This document shows, piece after piece, positions 16,921 through 27,934 of a DNA stretch of 64,000 nucleotides. Under the pieces are notes generated by a model that saw only the letters and a program-made list of their open reading frames with translations, ran no database searches and was not told where the DNA came from. Within the stretch, counting starts at the first letter, position 1, and each line of letters starts with the position of its first letter. Origin of the DNA: Bradyrhizobium sp. cir1. GTDB lineage: Bacteria; Pseudomonadota; Alphaproteobacteria; Rhizobiales; Xanthobacteraceae. The stretch lies in the NCBI RefSeq assembly GCF_014198245.1, contig NZ_JACIHE010000011.1:1-64000 (forward strand), read 5' to 3'. A program made the position numbers and the translations under genes.

Positions 16921-18162
16921 ATGGGTGCTGCCAGTGATAATGCGGGCGATGCCAGCCGCGCGCTGATCTTCGCGCTCGTGGCACTCGCCTGCGGGCACAT
17001 GCTCTCCACATTGCTGCGCACGATTCCGGCCGTCAGTCTCGACCTGATGGCGGCGGATTTCCGCATCGAGCCGCAGGCGCTGGCGAGCCTGACCTCCGTC
17101 TATCATTTCGCCTTTGCGGCCTCGCAAATACCGGTCGGCGCGGCGATGGACCGGTTTGGCGTGCGGCCGGTGGCGCTCGGCCTGCTGGCAGGAACCGTGC
17201 TCGGCGCGGTGGCCTCGGGATTTGCGACCGGACCTGAGAGTTTTGCGGTCGGGCAGTTCATGCTGGGCGTCGCGACCTCGGGCATGCTGATGTGCCCGAT
17301 GACGCTCGCGGCCAAGCAATTGTCCGCCGCGCGGTTCGGATTGTGGTCGGGCGCCATCCTCTCGATCGGCAATATCGGCATGCTGCTGTCGTCGAGCCCG
17401 CTCGCCTTCGTGATCGACCATTATGGCTGGCGGGCGGGGTTCTGGATCTCCGCGATCGGCGGCGTCCTCGTCGCACTCGCGGTGTTCGTGCTGGTGCCGA
17501 ACCAGCCGGCCGAGCACAAGGACGACTCCTCGCCGTTGTCACAGATGATCGAGGTGGTCAGGCTCGGCCTGTCGCGGCCGCTACGCGGCGTGATCGCGCT
17601 GGCGCTGGTGTCGCTGGCGAGTTCGCTGGTGCTGCGCGGCCTGTGGGGCGGGCCGTGGCTGATGGAGATCAAGGGACTGACGCGGGTCGAGGCCGGCAAC
17701 CAGCTCGGCGCGTTCACGCTGGCGATGATCGCGGGGCCGCTGCTGGTCGGCATGATCGACCGCAGGCTCGGCCGCCGTCGCGAGCTGGTCGCCGGCACCC
17801 ACGCGTTCGCGGCGCTGCTGCTTGCGCTGATGGCGTTGGGAGCGCCGCACTTTCCCGTTGCATGGCTGTTCGGCGTGAACGTCATGCCGCCGTACTACGA
17901 TCTGGCACTGTTCGTGCTCATCGGGCTCTTCACCTCGGCCCAGCCGCTGCTGTTCGGCATGTCCAGGCAACTCGTCGACGCGCAGGTCGCAGGGAAAGCA
18001 CTCGCGGCCGTCAATCTCGCCTTCTTTCTCGGCACCGCGCTGATGCAGTCTGTCACCGGGGCGGTGGCGGCGCTCGCGGGGCTGCCGGCCGTGCTGCTGT
18101 TCATGGCGGCAGCGCTGGCGTTCGGCGTGCTGATCTTTTTGATCTATACGCGGCCGGTCTGA
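16921..18162 (+). CDS. MFS transporter
   Basis: 413 residues with about twelve hydrophobic segments and the MFS motif A-like loop between segments 2 and 3 (PVGAAMDRFGVRPVAL). The central loop (EHKDDSSPLSQMIEVV) separates two six-helix halves. The substrate is unknown; it resembles the nitrate/sugar/drug antiporter-type members. It has its own 260-base upstream region and precedes an M20 peptidase by 67 bases, so a link to peptide or amino-acid metabolism is possible but unproven. Confidence 0.85.
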   Translation: MGAASDNAGDASRALIFALVALACGHMLSTLLRTIPAVSLDLMAADFRIEPQALASLTSVYHFAFAASQIPVGAAMDRFGVRPVALGLLAGTVLGAVASGFATGPESFAVGQFMLGVATSGMLMCPMTLAAKQLSAARFGLWSGAILSIGNIGMLLSSSPLAFVIDHYGWRAGFWISAIGGVLVALAVFVLVPNQPAEHKDDSSPLSQMIEVVRLGLSRPLRGVIALALVSLASSLVLRGLWGGPWLMEIKGLTRVEAGNQLGAFTLAMIAGPLLVGMIDRRLGRRRELVAGTHAFAALLLALMALGAPHFPVAWLFGVNVMPPYYDLALFVLIGLFTSAQPLLFGMSRQLVDAQVAGKALAAVNLAFFLGTALMQSVTGAVAALAGLPAVLLFMAAALAFGVLIFLIYTRPV

Positions 18163-18229
18163 GCCCCTTGCGAAATGCAAAGCCGCAGTGGATGCTGCGC
18201 CGCTATCTGCATCAGGGGAATTCGAGTCC

Positions 18230-19423
18230 ATGCCTGTCGACCACCAAGCCGCCACCGATCGTCTCATGCGCTTCCTCGCTGTCGAGGGCGTCACCGGACA
18301 GGAGGCGGCGATCGGGCGTGAGCTCACAGCCGCGCTGAAGGAGGCCGGCGTGCCGGGCAAGGCGATCCGGCTCGACGATGCCAACAGCCGCATTCCGGTG
18401 CCGACCGAGACCGGCAATCTCATCGTCGACCTGCCCGGCCGCGGCGCGCTGCACAACCAGCCGCGGATCATGTTCATGACCCACATGGACACGGTGCCGC
18501 TATGCGCCGGCGCCAAGCCGAAGAAGTCGGGGCGCAAGATCGTCAACGAGGCCAGGACCGCGCTCGGCGGCGACAATCGCTGCGGCTGCGGCGTGCTGGT
18601 GACGCTGGCCGCCGAGCTCGCCAAGCAGAAGCTCGATCATCCGCCGATCACGCTGCTGTTCTGCGTGCGCGAGGAGAGCGGGCTCTATGGTGCGCGCCAC
18701 GTCAAGCTGGACGAGCTCGGCTCGCCCGTGATGGCGTTCAACTATGACGGCGGCTCGGCTTCCAACGTCGTGATCGGGGCCGTCGGCGCCGACCGCTGGA
18801 CCGTCGAGATCTTCGGCCGTGCCTCGCATGCGGGGGTCGCGCCCGAGCGCGGCATCTCCTCGACCATGATCATGGCCCTCGCGCTTGCCGACGTGAAGGC
18901 CGGCGGCTGGTTCGGCAAGGTGGTGAAGGGCAAGCAGCAAGGCACCAGCAATGTCGGCCCCGTCACCGGCGGCGAAGGCCGTCCCGCGGGCGATGCCACC
19001 AACGTCGTCACCGACTACGTCCATGTGCGCGGCGAATGCCGCAGCCATGATGGAAAATTCTTCAAGGAGATCACCAAGGCCTACAAGGCCGCGTTCGAGA
19101 AGGCGGCGAAGAAGGTGACGAACGCGCAAGGCAAGTCAGGCAAGGTCAAGTTCAAGGCCGAGACCGATTATTATCCGTTCCGCATGAAGGAGAGCCTCCC
19201 CGTCGTCAAACGCGCGATCGAGGCGGTGTCTGCGGTCGGCGGCACCCCGAACGTGCGCGCCGCCAATGGCGGCCTCGATGCCAACTGGATGGTCCGCCAC
19301 GGCATTCCGACCGTGACCTTCGGCGCGGGACAGAACGAGGCGCACACGGTCGACGAATGGATCAATCTCGACGAATATGATCGCGCGTGTGCGCTGGCCG
19401 TGCAGCTCGCGACGATGCGGTGA
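18230..19423 (+). CDS. M20-family (PepT-like) metallopeptidase
   Basis: 397 residues from the ATG at 18230, preceded by AGGGGAA eleven bases upstream; a longer start at 18188 would add an unlikely leader. Metal and catalytic positions of the di-zinc M20 fold are visible: MFMTHMDTVP, GGDNRCGCGVL, the catalytic glutamates in CVREESGLYG, and a dimerisation region with SHAGVAPERG. The closing motif is QNEAHTVDEWI with the last metal His. Members cleave tripeptides or acylated amino acids in the cytoplasm. It probably shares a transcript with the MFS gene 67 bases upstream. Confidence 0.85.
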   Translation: MPVDHQAATDRLMRFLAVEGVTGQEAAIGRELTAALKEAGVPGKAIRLDDANSRIPVPTETGNLIVDLPGRGALHNQPRIMFMTHMDTVPLCAGAKPKKSGRKIVNEARTALGGDNRCGCGVLVTLAAELAKQKLDHPPITLLFCVREESGLYGARHVKLDELGSPVMAFNYDGGSASNVVIGAVGADRWTVEIFGRASHAGVAPERGISSTMIMALALADVKAGGWFGKVVKGKQQGTSNVGPVTGGEGRPAGDATNVVTDYVHVRGECRSHDGKFFKEITKAYKAAFEKAAKKVTNAQGKSGKVKFKAETDYYPFRMKESLPVVKRAIEAVSAVGGTPNVRAANGGLDANWMVRHGIPTVTFGAGQNEAHTVDEWINLDEYDRACALAVQLATMR

Positions 19424-19431
19424 GCTGGGTT

Positions 19432-19573
19432 TGTAGGGTGGGTTAGCCTCGCGAATTGCGCGAAGCGCAAACCGCTAGGCGTAACCCACCATTGTATCCA
19501 TCCGCGGCGACAGAAGTGGTGGGTTACGCCAGCGGACTGCGCTTCGCGCATCCGCCAGCTAACCCACCCTACG
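19432..19573. repeat. Nested inverted repeat with GTAGGGTGGGTTA ends
   Basis: Outer arms TGTAGGGTGGGTTAG (19432-19446) and CTAACCCACCCTACG (19559-19573) face each other. A second pair inside (gcgcgaagcgca and ggcgtaacccacca against tggtgggttacgcc and tgcgcttcgcgca) makes the whole unit one long hairpin. It begins nine bases after the M20 stop codon and may also stop transcription. Similar GTAGGGTGGGTTAGCG elements are widespread in proteobacteria. Confidence 0.75.
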
Positions 19574-19602
19574 AAGAAGAGATCGAACGTGACACCCATT
19601 GC

Positions 19603-19732
19603 TCGTCATTCCGGGGCGCGACGAAGTGGCGAGCTACGATGCGCAATTGCGCATCTGAGAATCCATTGGGCCGCAGAGATTGCCGCGCGATGGATTCCGG
19701 GTTCGCGCCCAGGGGGCGCGCCCCGGAATGAC
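19603..19732. repeat. 130-bp element with perfect 16-bp terminal inverted repeats
   Basis: Terminal arms GTCATTCCGGGGCGCG (19603-19618) and CGCGCCCCGGAATGAC (19717-19732) are exact reverse complements. The inside contains a further stem (gcaattgcgcatctgagaatcc, then ttgccgcgcgatggattcc). No reading frame of note. The size and ends resemble short non-coding palindromic elements spread through Bradyrhizobium genomes; there is no transposase, so mobility, if any, would be in trans. Confidence 0.75.
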
Positions 19733-19848
19733 AGGGAAAAAGCGGCGCGCATTGCTGCACGCGAGGCATTCGCTGGCGCTTGATGCGGCGGCCCAATATT
19801 CGGTTATGCTGGCTGCAAGCCGGCCCTCCCAGTGAAAGATCCCCTGCC

Positions 19849-20997
19849 TTGACACCTGAACTGCACCAGAAACTGACCGCGTGGCGCCGGCATCTTCATG
19901 CCCATCCCGAACTGTCGCTCCAGGAGAAGGCGACCGCCGCCTTCGTGCAGGACAAGCTCACCGAGCTCGGCATTCCCTTCGAGGGAGGCGTCGGCGGCCA
20001 CGGCATCGTCGCGACCTTGAGGCGCGGATCGGCGCAGGGCCGCGTCGGCCTGCGCGCCGACATGGATGCGCTGCCGATCACCGAAGACACCGGCCTGCCC
20101 TACGCCTCGACCAATCCCGGCGTGATGCATGCCTGCGGCCATGACGGGCACACCACCTCGCTGCTCGGCGCCGCCGCGCTGCTCGCCGCCGATACGAGCT
20201 GGAGCGGCACGGTCGATTTCATCTTCCAGCCCGCCGAGGAAGGCTATGGCGGCGCGCGCACGATGGTCGCGGACGGGCTGCTCGAGCGCTTCCCGATGGA
20301 GCGGGTGTTCGGCTTCCACAACTGGCCCGGCCTTCAGGCCGGCAGCATCGCTGTCCATGACGGCGTCGTCATGGCCTCCGGCGGGCGCGTCACCATCACC
20401 ATCGAGGGCCATGCCGGGCACGCCGGCATGCCGCATCTGACGCGCGATCCGGTGGTGGCGGCCGGCCATCTGATCGTGGCGCTGCAATCGATCGTCTCGC
20501 GCAGCGTCGATCCGCTCGACACCGCGGTGCTCTCGCTGTGCACGATCGAGGGCGGCACCGCGCCGAACCAGATCGCCGGAGGCGTCACGATCCGCGGCAC
20601 GCTGCGGTTTCATCGCGACGAGATCAAGGACACCATCCTGGGTGGGATCGAACGGACCTGCGCCGGCATCGCCACGAGCTTCGGCGTCAAGGTCACGCCC
20701 GAGATCGTCATGGGCGTCGGCGTGGTGATCAACACTCCGGCCGAGGCTGGTCTCGCGCGCCTCGCCGCCGAGAAGGTGCAGGCGCCCGTTCGCCGCGACC
20801 TCGCACCGAGCATGGCCGGCGAGGACTTCGCCTTCTATCTCAAGAATCGGCCCGGCGCCTTCGTCTGGATCGGCAACGGCGAATTGCGCGACGGTGCCGA
20901 GCTGCACGGCCCGCGCTACGATTTCAACGACGCGATCCTTCCCGTGGCCTCCAGCTGGATGGCCGAGGTCGCCAAGTCGGCGCTGAGCGCGAACTAG
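19849..20997 (+). CDS. M20 amidohydrolase (hippurate hydrolase / N-acyl amino acid hydrolase type)
   Basis: About 382 residues if started at the TTG at 19849, where family similarity begins (LTPELHQKLTAWRRHLHAHP). An in-frame ATG at 19780 would add 23 unrelated residues next to the repeat; the start is uncertain. Metal-site motifs are complete: MHACGHDGHT, the catalytic PAEEGYGGA, GHAGHAGMPH and the C-terminal MAGEDFAFYL. Family members hydrolyse N-acyl amino acids such as hippurate or N-acetyl amino acids. The gene is convergent with hupT, with only 19 bases between the stops. Confidence 0.87.
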   Translation: MTPELHQKLTAWRRHLHAHPELSLQEKATAAFVQDKLTELGIPFEGGVGGHGIVATLRRGSAQGRVGLRADMDALPITEDTGLPYASTNPGVMHACGHDGHTTSLLGAAALLAADTSWSGTVDFIFQPAEEGYGGARTMVADGLLERFPMERVFGFHNWPGLQAGSIAVHDGVVMASGGRVTITIEGHAGHAGMPHLTRDPVVAAGHLIVALQSIVSRSVDPLDTAVLSLCTIEGGTAPNQIAGGVTIRGTLRFHRDEIKDTILGGIERTCAGIATSFGVKVTPEIVMGVGVVINTPAEAGLARLAAEKVQAPVRRDLAPSMAGEDFAFYLKNRPGAFVWIGNGELRDGAELHGPRYDFNDAILPVASSWMAEVAKSALSAN

Positions 20998-21016
20998 AGC
21001 TTTGCCGGATCATGCT

Positions 21017-22358
21017 CTAGACCGCCGGCAACTGGAAGGAGAACGTGGCGCCCCCGTCCGGTTCGTTGACCGCGGACAGCTCGCCGCCGTGCTCGCGCAC
21101 GATCCCGTAGCTGATCCACAGGCCGAGCCCGGTGCCTTCACCGACCTGCTTGGTGGTGAAGAACGGCTCGAAAATATGGTTGATGTGATCCTCGAGGATG
21201 CCCGGTCCGTTGTCGGAGATCCTGACCAGGATCTCGTTGCCCTTGCGCGCGGCCGAGACGACCAGCCGCGGTGACGCCGTGCTCCGCATCGCATCGATGG
21301 CGTTCTCGACGAGATTGACGATCACCTGGTGCAGCTGCCCCTCGTTGCCGGATATCCACAGTTCGGGCTCGACCTCGATCTGCACGTCCAGGCGCACGTT
21401 CTTGGTGCGGACGGCCCACAGCACGGCCGTGTTGATCAGCCGCTCGATGTTGACGCGCTCGAACTCGCCGAGCCGGCTGAAGGAGAGCCGGCGCAGGTTC
21501 TTCACGATCTCGCTGATCCGGACGGCGCCTTCCATGGTGCCTTCGATCAGCGGGCCGAAATCCTCCAGGATGTCGTCGACGCGAAGGCGCTTTCTCAACG
21601 CCGCGAGGTCGTCGGCCCCCGCGTCTCCATGAATGGCATCGAGATAGGCCACAATCGCCGTGCGATAGCGCGTCAGGGTGTGGATGTTGCCGTAGACGAA
21701 ACTGATCGGATTGTTCAGCTCATGGGCGACGCCTGCAACGAGGCGGCCGAGGCTCGCCATCTTCTCCTGCTCGACCAGCTGCCGCTGCGCGCGCTGAAGC
21801 TCGTGATGAGCCTTGTGCAGAGCCTCATACGCACGCCGAAGCTCGCCGATCGGCCGTCCGGTCAGAACCACGCCGATGAAGCGTCCGCGGTGGTCGTGCC
21901 GGGGCGAGCTGTTGATCGCAAACAGGTCCGAACTGCCGCCATCGGCCGAAAACCTGAGCTCGCCGTCCACCACGTCGGATGTCCCGCGCGGCTTCAGCAG
22001 CCACGCCAGCTTGGTGAAGTCCGCGGCGTCGATGATGTCGGCCATCTTCTTGCCGACGATCTCGTCATGGCCACGGCCGAGCGTGCGCTGGAACGCGGAA
22101 TTGACCTGCTGAACCGACCCCTTCGCGTCGCAGACGATGAGGATGTCGGAGACGGACTCGATGACGTTGGTGACGAAGGCCTGCGCTTCTTCCAGCTCCG
22201 CGTTCTTGTGCTCGAGATCGACCTCATAGCGCAGCAGGTCGGAGTAGACCTCGTCCATCTTGCGGATGACTTCGATCCAGGCGCCTTCGCGCTCGCGATC
22301 GAACTCGATCGCGCCGCCGCTGGTGACCAGCTTGAGCAGCGAATCCGTCTCGCTCGCG

Positions 22359-22384
<26 letters not shown>
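21017..22384 (-). CDS. hupT: Hydrogenase-linked sensor histidine kinase HupT
   Basis: 455 residues, soluble (no membrane segment). An N-terminal helical part is followed by a PAS domain (about 70-175, VIESVSDILIVCDAKGSVQQ). The dimerisation box has phospho-acceptor His221 in VAGVAHELNNPISFVYGN, and the ATPase has the N box (NLVENAIDAM), G1 (DNGPGI), F and G2 (GEGTGLGLW). Length and H-box match HupT/HoxJ kinases, which respond to the H2-sensing hydrogenase HupUV and control HupR. The gene overlaps hupR by 26 bases and ends the locus, far from hupUV. In Rhodobacter hupT is next to hupUV, so the placement differs. Confidence 0.88.
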
Positions 22385-23812
<1,428 letters not shown>

Positions 23813-23816
<4 letters not shown>

Positions 23817-25513
23817 GACGGCACCGCCATGGCAACGGGCCGCTCGGCCACCCGCCTTGACCGGTGGCTGGCGATGGTCAAGGGCGTGCGCGATTTCGGC
23901 ACCTTGTGAATGAAGTTGTAGCGCGCGACGTGATAGCTCGGATCGAAGCCGTAGAAATTCTGCTTCATCCGCCGCAGCTCCTCGTCGCGGTAGGCCTGCA
24001 AGGGTTTTGCGGCTTCATCCGTCGCGCGCCGCTGCTGCTTGCCGGCAAGGCGCGCGGCAAGGCCGGCATCCGACGCCATGGCGGCGCCGCGCTCAACGAG
24101 GCTTGCGTCCGCCAGCTCCGCGCCTGACAGCACGCGATCGACGATGCCGAGACGCCGGGCTTCCGCCACGCCCATCGGCAGGCGGCATTGCGTGATCCGG
24201 GTCGCGTTCGCAGCCCCGGCGCGCCGTGGCAGCAGATAGGTCCAGTATTCCGATCCGTAGAGATTGCCCATGTCCTTGTAATGCGGATTGAGCACGATCT
24301 GGTCGCTGGCCCAGACCTCGTCGGCGGCGAGGCTGAGGAACACGCCGCCCGCACCGGCGTTGCCGCGGAGGACCGAGACGACCAGGCGGTCGGTGGTCTC
24401 GATGATCGCGCGGGCGAGATCGTCGATGGCATTGATGTTGCGCCAGGACTCATCGGCCGCGCTTTCGGCCGCCTCGATCTCGGCGAGGTGAATGCCGTTC
24501 GACCAATAGTCGCAGCCACCGGTCAGCAGCAGCACCCTGGTCGGGCGCGCCAGTGCAGCGCGATAGGCGGCGAGCAAGGCCTCGCAGTCGGCGCTGCTCA
24601 TCGCGCCGTTGTAGAAGGAGAACGCGAGCTCGCCGACCTCGCCGTGCTCGCGATATCGGATCGGAGCGTAACCGCAACCGGGCCGGTGCGGCAGGTAGGC
24701 CGCCTCAGCCACGAAGACCTTTGCCGCCGGCAGCTTCAGGCTTTTCGGCGCGATCCGCCGGACATGGCCGATCCAGACCGCGCCATCGACCGTGGCGCGC
24801 GCCAGCGCGCCGTCGCATTGGGCCACGACGGTGCCGGGCACGCCGGAAATGTCGTGCGCCTCATGCGCGTCGAACAGCCTGACGTCCTGAAAGAACAGGC
24901 TGTCGGCGAGCCCCGGCATGCCGTCGGCGCTGTCGATCTTGCGCAGGACGGTCGCCGTCGTGTCGTGCTGCCAGTCGATGGTCCGGTCCGCCTGCCGGCA
25001 AGGTCCGCGCACGCGAATGCGCGGATCGTCGCTGCGCATCGGCTGCGGAGCCGCGCGTCCGGATTCGATCGCCGCGATGGCGTCGAGCACCGCCGCGACC
25101 GCGCAAGACGTCACCTCGTTGCGATAGATGCTGGACTTGGGTGCGCGCCGCATCGGGAAGGTGCGGAACGCCCAGACCGGGCCGGCGTCGAACTCGCCAT
25201 CCGCCTCGAGCACCGTGACGCCCCACGCGCCGGCCCCCTCCAGGATCGCCCAGTCGAGCGCGGCCGGTCCGCGGTCGCCGGGCGGGCCGGGATGGACGAT
25301 CAGGCAGCGCACGCTCTGCCAGACATCATCAGGGATCGCCCGCTTCAGGAACGGCGCAATCACCAGATCCGGCCGATAGAGCGCCACGCTCTCGCGCGTG
25401 ACGTCGGCATGGATGTCGAGCTCGACCGAGACCTCGTGGCCACGCTCACGCAGCTCGACATGCAGCCGCTGCGTCAGGCTGTTGAAGGAATGCGATAGCA
25501 GCAGGATGCGCAT
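23813..25513 (-). CDS. hoxX: Hydrogenase maturation protein HoxX/HypX (CO ligand synthesis)
   Basis: 566 residues from the ATG at 25513 (GAGG upstream). The N-terminal half resembles formyl-tetrahydrofolate transferases (LIVHPGPPGDRGPAALDW), and a C-terminal enoyl-CoA hydratase/isomerase module contains RGNAGAGGVFLSLAADEV. In aerobic hydrogenase makers HypX converts formyl-tetrahydrofolate through formyl-CoA to the CO ligand of the active-site iron. Its presence indicates hydrogenase assembly in air. It lies eight bases after hypE and overlaps hupR. Confidence 0.92.
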
Positions 25514-25521
25514 CGTGGGCC

Positions 25522-26562
25522 TCAGCAAATCCTCGGTAGTTGCTCGCCGGAGAGCCAGTCGACGATCCGCCCGCCGCCAAAGCTCGTCGCCATCTGCACG
25601 AAGTGGTGATCGTCGGCTACGGCCTCGCCGATATCGGCGGCATCGTGGCCGAGCGGATGCGCGCGCATCGCCGCGAGCACGGTGTCCGCAACCTCCGGCG
25701 ATACGATCGCCACCAGCTTGCCTTCATTGGCGACGTAGAGCGGATCGAGGCCAAGCAGCTCGCAGGCCGCCGCGACACCCGGCTTCACCGGGATCGCCTC
25801 CTCCTGCAAGCCGAAGCCGAGGCCCGATTGCTGCGCGACCTCGTTCAGCGTGGCGGCAAGCCCGCCGCGGGTCGGATCGCGCATCAGCCGGATCCCCTTG
25901 CCGCCGGCGGCGACCATCTTCGCCACGAGATCGTGCAGCGAGGCCGAATCCGAGACGATCTCGGTCTCGAAGGCGAGATTCTGCCGCTTCGACATGATGG
26001 CGACGCCGTGATCGCCGAGCGTGCCGGAGATCAGCACGCGATCGCCGACACGAGCCTTCTCGGCCGACAGGTCGAGCCCGTCGGGCACGACGCCGACGCC
26101 AGCGGTGGAGATGAACAGGCCGTCGGCCTTGCCGCGCTCGACCACCTTGGTGTCGCCGGTGATGATATGGACGCCGGCAGCGCGCGCGGCTTCACCCATC
26201 GCGTCCGCAATCGTCTTGAGGTCGGAGAAGCGGAAGCCTTCCTCGATGATGAAGCTTGCGGAGAGGTACAGCGGCCGAGCGCCGGCCATGGCGATGTCGT
26301 TGACGGTGCCGTGCACGGCGAGCGAGCCGATATTGCCGCCGGGGAAGAACAGCGGCGAGACAACATAGCCGTCGGTGGTCATCACCATGCGTCCGGCCGG
26401 CACGTCGAAGGCCGACTGGTCGTTGCCGCGCGCCAGCCATTCATTGCCGAAGGCCTCGTGGAACAGACCCGAGATCAGCTGCGCCATGGCGCGGCCGCCG
26501 GAGCCGTGGGAGAGATCGACGCAGCCGTTCCTGATATCGAGCTTGCGCTGATAGGACTTCAT
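25522..26562 (-). CDS. hypE: Hydrogenase maturation protein HypE
   Basis: 346 residues from the ATG at 26562. PurM-like ATP-binding fold: HGSGGRAMAQLISGLF near the N-terminus, then FDVPAGRMVMTTDGYVV and MRDPTRGGLAATLNE. It ends in the obligatory PRIC, whose cysteine accepts the carbamoyl group from HypF and is dehydrated to thiocyanate, the precursor of the active-site cyanide. The start overlaps the hypD stop by four bases, consistent with the HypD-HypE cyanide transfer complex. Confidence 0.96.
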   Translation of the reverse strand: MKSYQRKLDIRNGCVDLSHGSGGRAMAQLISGLFHEAFGNEWLARGNDQSAFDVPAGRMVMTTDGYVVSPLFFPGGNIGSLAVHGTVNDIAMAGARPLYLSASFIIEEGFRFSDLKTIADAMGEAARAAGVHIITGDTKVVERGKADGLFISTAGVGVVPDGLDLSAEKARVGDRVLISGTLGDHGVAIMSKRQNLAFETEIVSDSASLHDLVAKMVAAGGKGIRLMRDPTRGGLAATLNEVAQQSGLGFGLQEEAIPVKPGVAAACELLGLDPLYVANEGKLVAIVSPEVADTVLAAMRAHPLGHDAADIGEAVADDHHFVQMATSFGGGRIVDWLSGEQLPRIC

Positions 26563-27701
26563 GACGCCCGCCTCTGCTGATGATCGCGGAAGCGGCCATA
26601 GGTCCAGTGCGCGGCGCAGGCGCCTTCCGAGGAGACCATGCACGACCCCATCGGCGTCTCGGGCGTGCACACCGTTCCGAACAGCTTGCAGTCGACCGGC
26701 TTCTTCACCCCGCGCAGGATGGCGCCGCATTCGCAGGCGGGATTGTCGTCGACCCGCAGCTCGTTCATCCCGAAGCGGATTTCGGCGTCGTATCTGGCGT
26801 AACTACGCTTCAGCTTCAGCCCGCTATAGGGCACCTGGCCGAGCCCGCGCCATTCGAACTGGTCGCGCAGCTCGAAGATGTCGGAGACCTCTTCCTTGGC
26901 GCGCAGATTGCCGTCGCGGGTGACGGCACGGCTGTACTGATTCTCGACCTCGTGCCTGTGCTCGTTGACCTGGCGGACCAGCATCAGGATCGCCTGCATC
27001 ATGTCGAGCGGCTCGAAGCCGGAGATCACGACCGGCTTGCCGAATTCCTCCGCAAAGAACTCGTACGGCGCCGTGCCGATGATGGTCGAGACATGTGCCG
27101 GCCCGACGAAACCGTCGATCTCGACTCGGCCGATGCTGCGGATGTCCGGGCTCTCCAGGATGTTCTGCATCGCCGGCGGGGTCAGCACGTGGTTGCAGAA
27201 CACGCTGAAGTTCTCGAGCTGCTTCTTCTCGGCGAGGCGGATCATGACCGCCGTCGGCGGCGTAGAGGTCTCGAAGCCGATGGCGAAGAACACGACCTCG
27301 CGCGCCGGGTTCTCGTCCGCGATCCTGACCGCATCGATGGTGGAGTAGACCATGCGGATGTCGGCACCGCGCGCCTTCGCCTTCAACAGCGAGGCGCCCT
27401 GCGAGCCCGGCACCCGCATCAAATCGCCGTAGACGCACAGGATGATGTCGGGCCGCATCGCGAGCCGGATCGCCATGTCGATGCGCCCGGCGGGCAGCAC
27501 GCAGACCGGGCAGCCCGGCCCATGGATCATCCGCACGTTCTTCGGCAGCATGTCCTCGAGGCCATAGCGCGAGATCGCGTGGGTGTGGCCGCCGCAAAAC
27601 TCCATGAAGCGATAGGATCTCTGCGGATCGGCCTCGGCGCGGATCGCCTTCGACAGTCCCAGTGCGATCTCCTTGTCGCGAAACTCGTCGGCGTATTTCA
27701 T
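26559..27701 (-). CDS. hypD: Hydrogenase maturation protein HypD
   Basis: 380 residues. Key motifs are present: FCGGHTHAI with Cys36, GPGCPVCVLP with Cys64 and Cys67, and a cysteine-rich C-terminal region (NPACECGAILRG and PVDCKLFGTVCTPETPMGSC) that ligates the Fe4S4 cluster. HypD is the scaffold that, with HypC, carries Fe(CN)2CO before delivery to the large subunit. It overlaps hypC and hypE at its ends. Confidence 0.96.
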   Translation of the reverse strand: MKYADEFRDKEIALGLSKAIRAEADPQRSYRFMEFCGGHTHAISRYGLEDMLPKNVRMIHGPGCPVCVLPAGRIDMAIRLAMRPDIILCVYGDLMRVPGSQGASLLKAKARGADIRMVYSTIDAVRIADENPAREVVFFAIGFETSTPPTAVMIRLAEKKQLENFSVFCNHVLTPPAMQNILESPDIRSIGRVEIDGFVGPAHVSTIIGTAPYEFFAEEFGKPVVISGFEPLDMMQAILMLVRQVNEHRHEVENQYSRAVTRDGNLRAKEEVSDIFELRDQFEWRGLGQVPYSGLKLKRSYARYDAEIRFGMNELRVDDNPACECGAILRGVKKPVDCKLFGTVCTPETPMGSCMVSSEGACAAHWTYGRFRDHQQRRAS

Positions 27702-27934
27702 GGCACGGCTCCCTGTCCCCCGGCGCTGAGCTCGCGCAACAACTCCAGTGTCCGCCGCGCTTCCTCGGGATCGATCCTGGTCAAGGCATAGCCGACATGG
27801 ATGATGACATAGTCGCCGACCGCGAGATCCTCGATCAGGGCGACGGAAATCTCCTTGCTGACGCCGTCGATGGAGACGACGGCCATCTCGTCAGGCAGGA
27901 GTCTTGTGACCTCCGCGGGTATGGCGAGACACAT
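27698..27934 (-). CDS. hypC: Hydrogenase maturation chaperone HypC
   Basis: 78 residues with the HypC/HupF/HoxL hallmark N-terminus MCLAIPAEV (Cys2 binds the iron intermediate or large-subunit precursor) and the VGDYVIIHVGYAL core. It is one of two paralogues here; the other is HupF at 34814-35110. The start codon overlaps the end of hypF by one base and the stop overlaps hypD by four. Confidence 0.96.
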   Translation of the reverse strand: MCLAIPAEVTRLLPDEMAVVSIDGVSKEISVALIEDLAVGDYVIIHVGYALTRIDPEEARRTLELLRELSAGGQGAVP

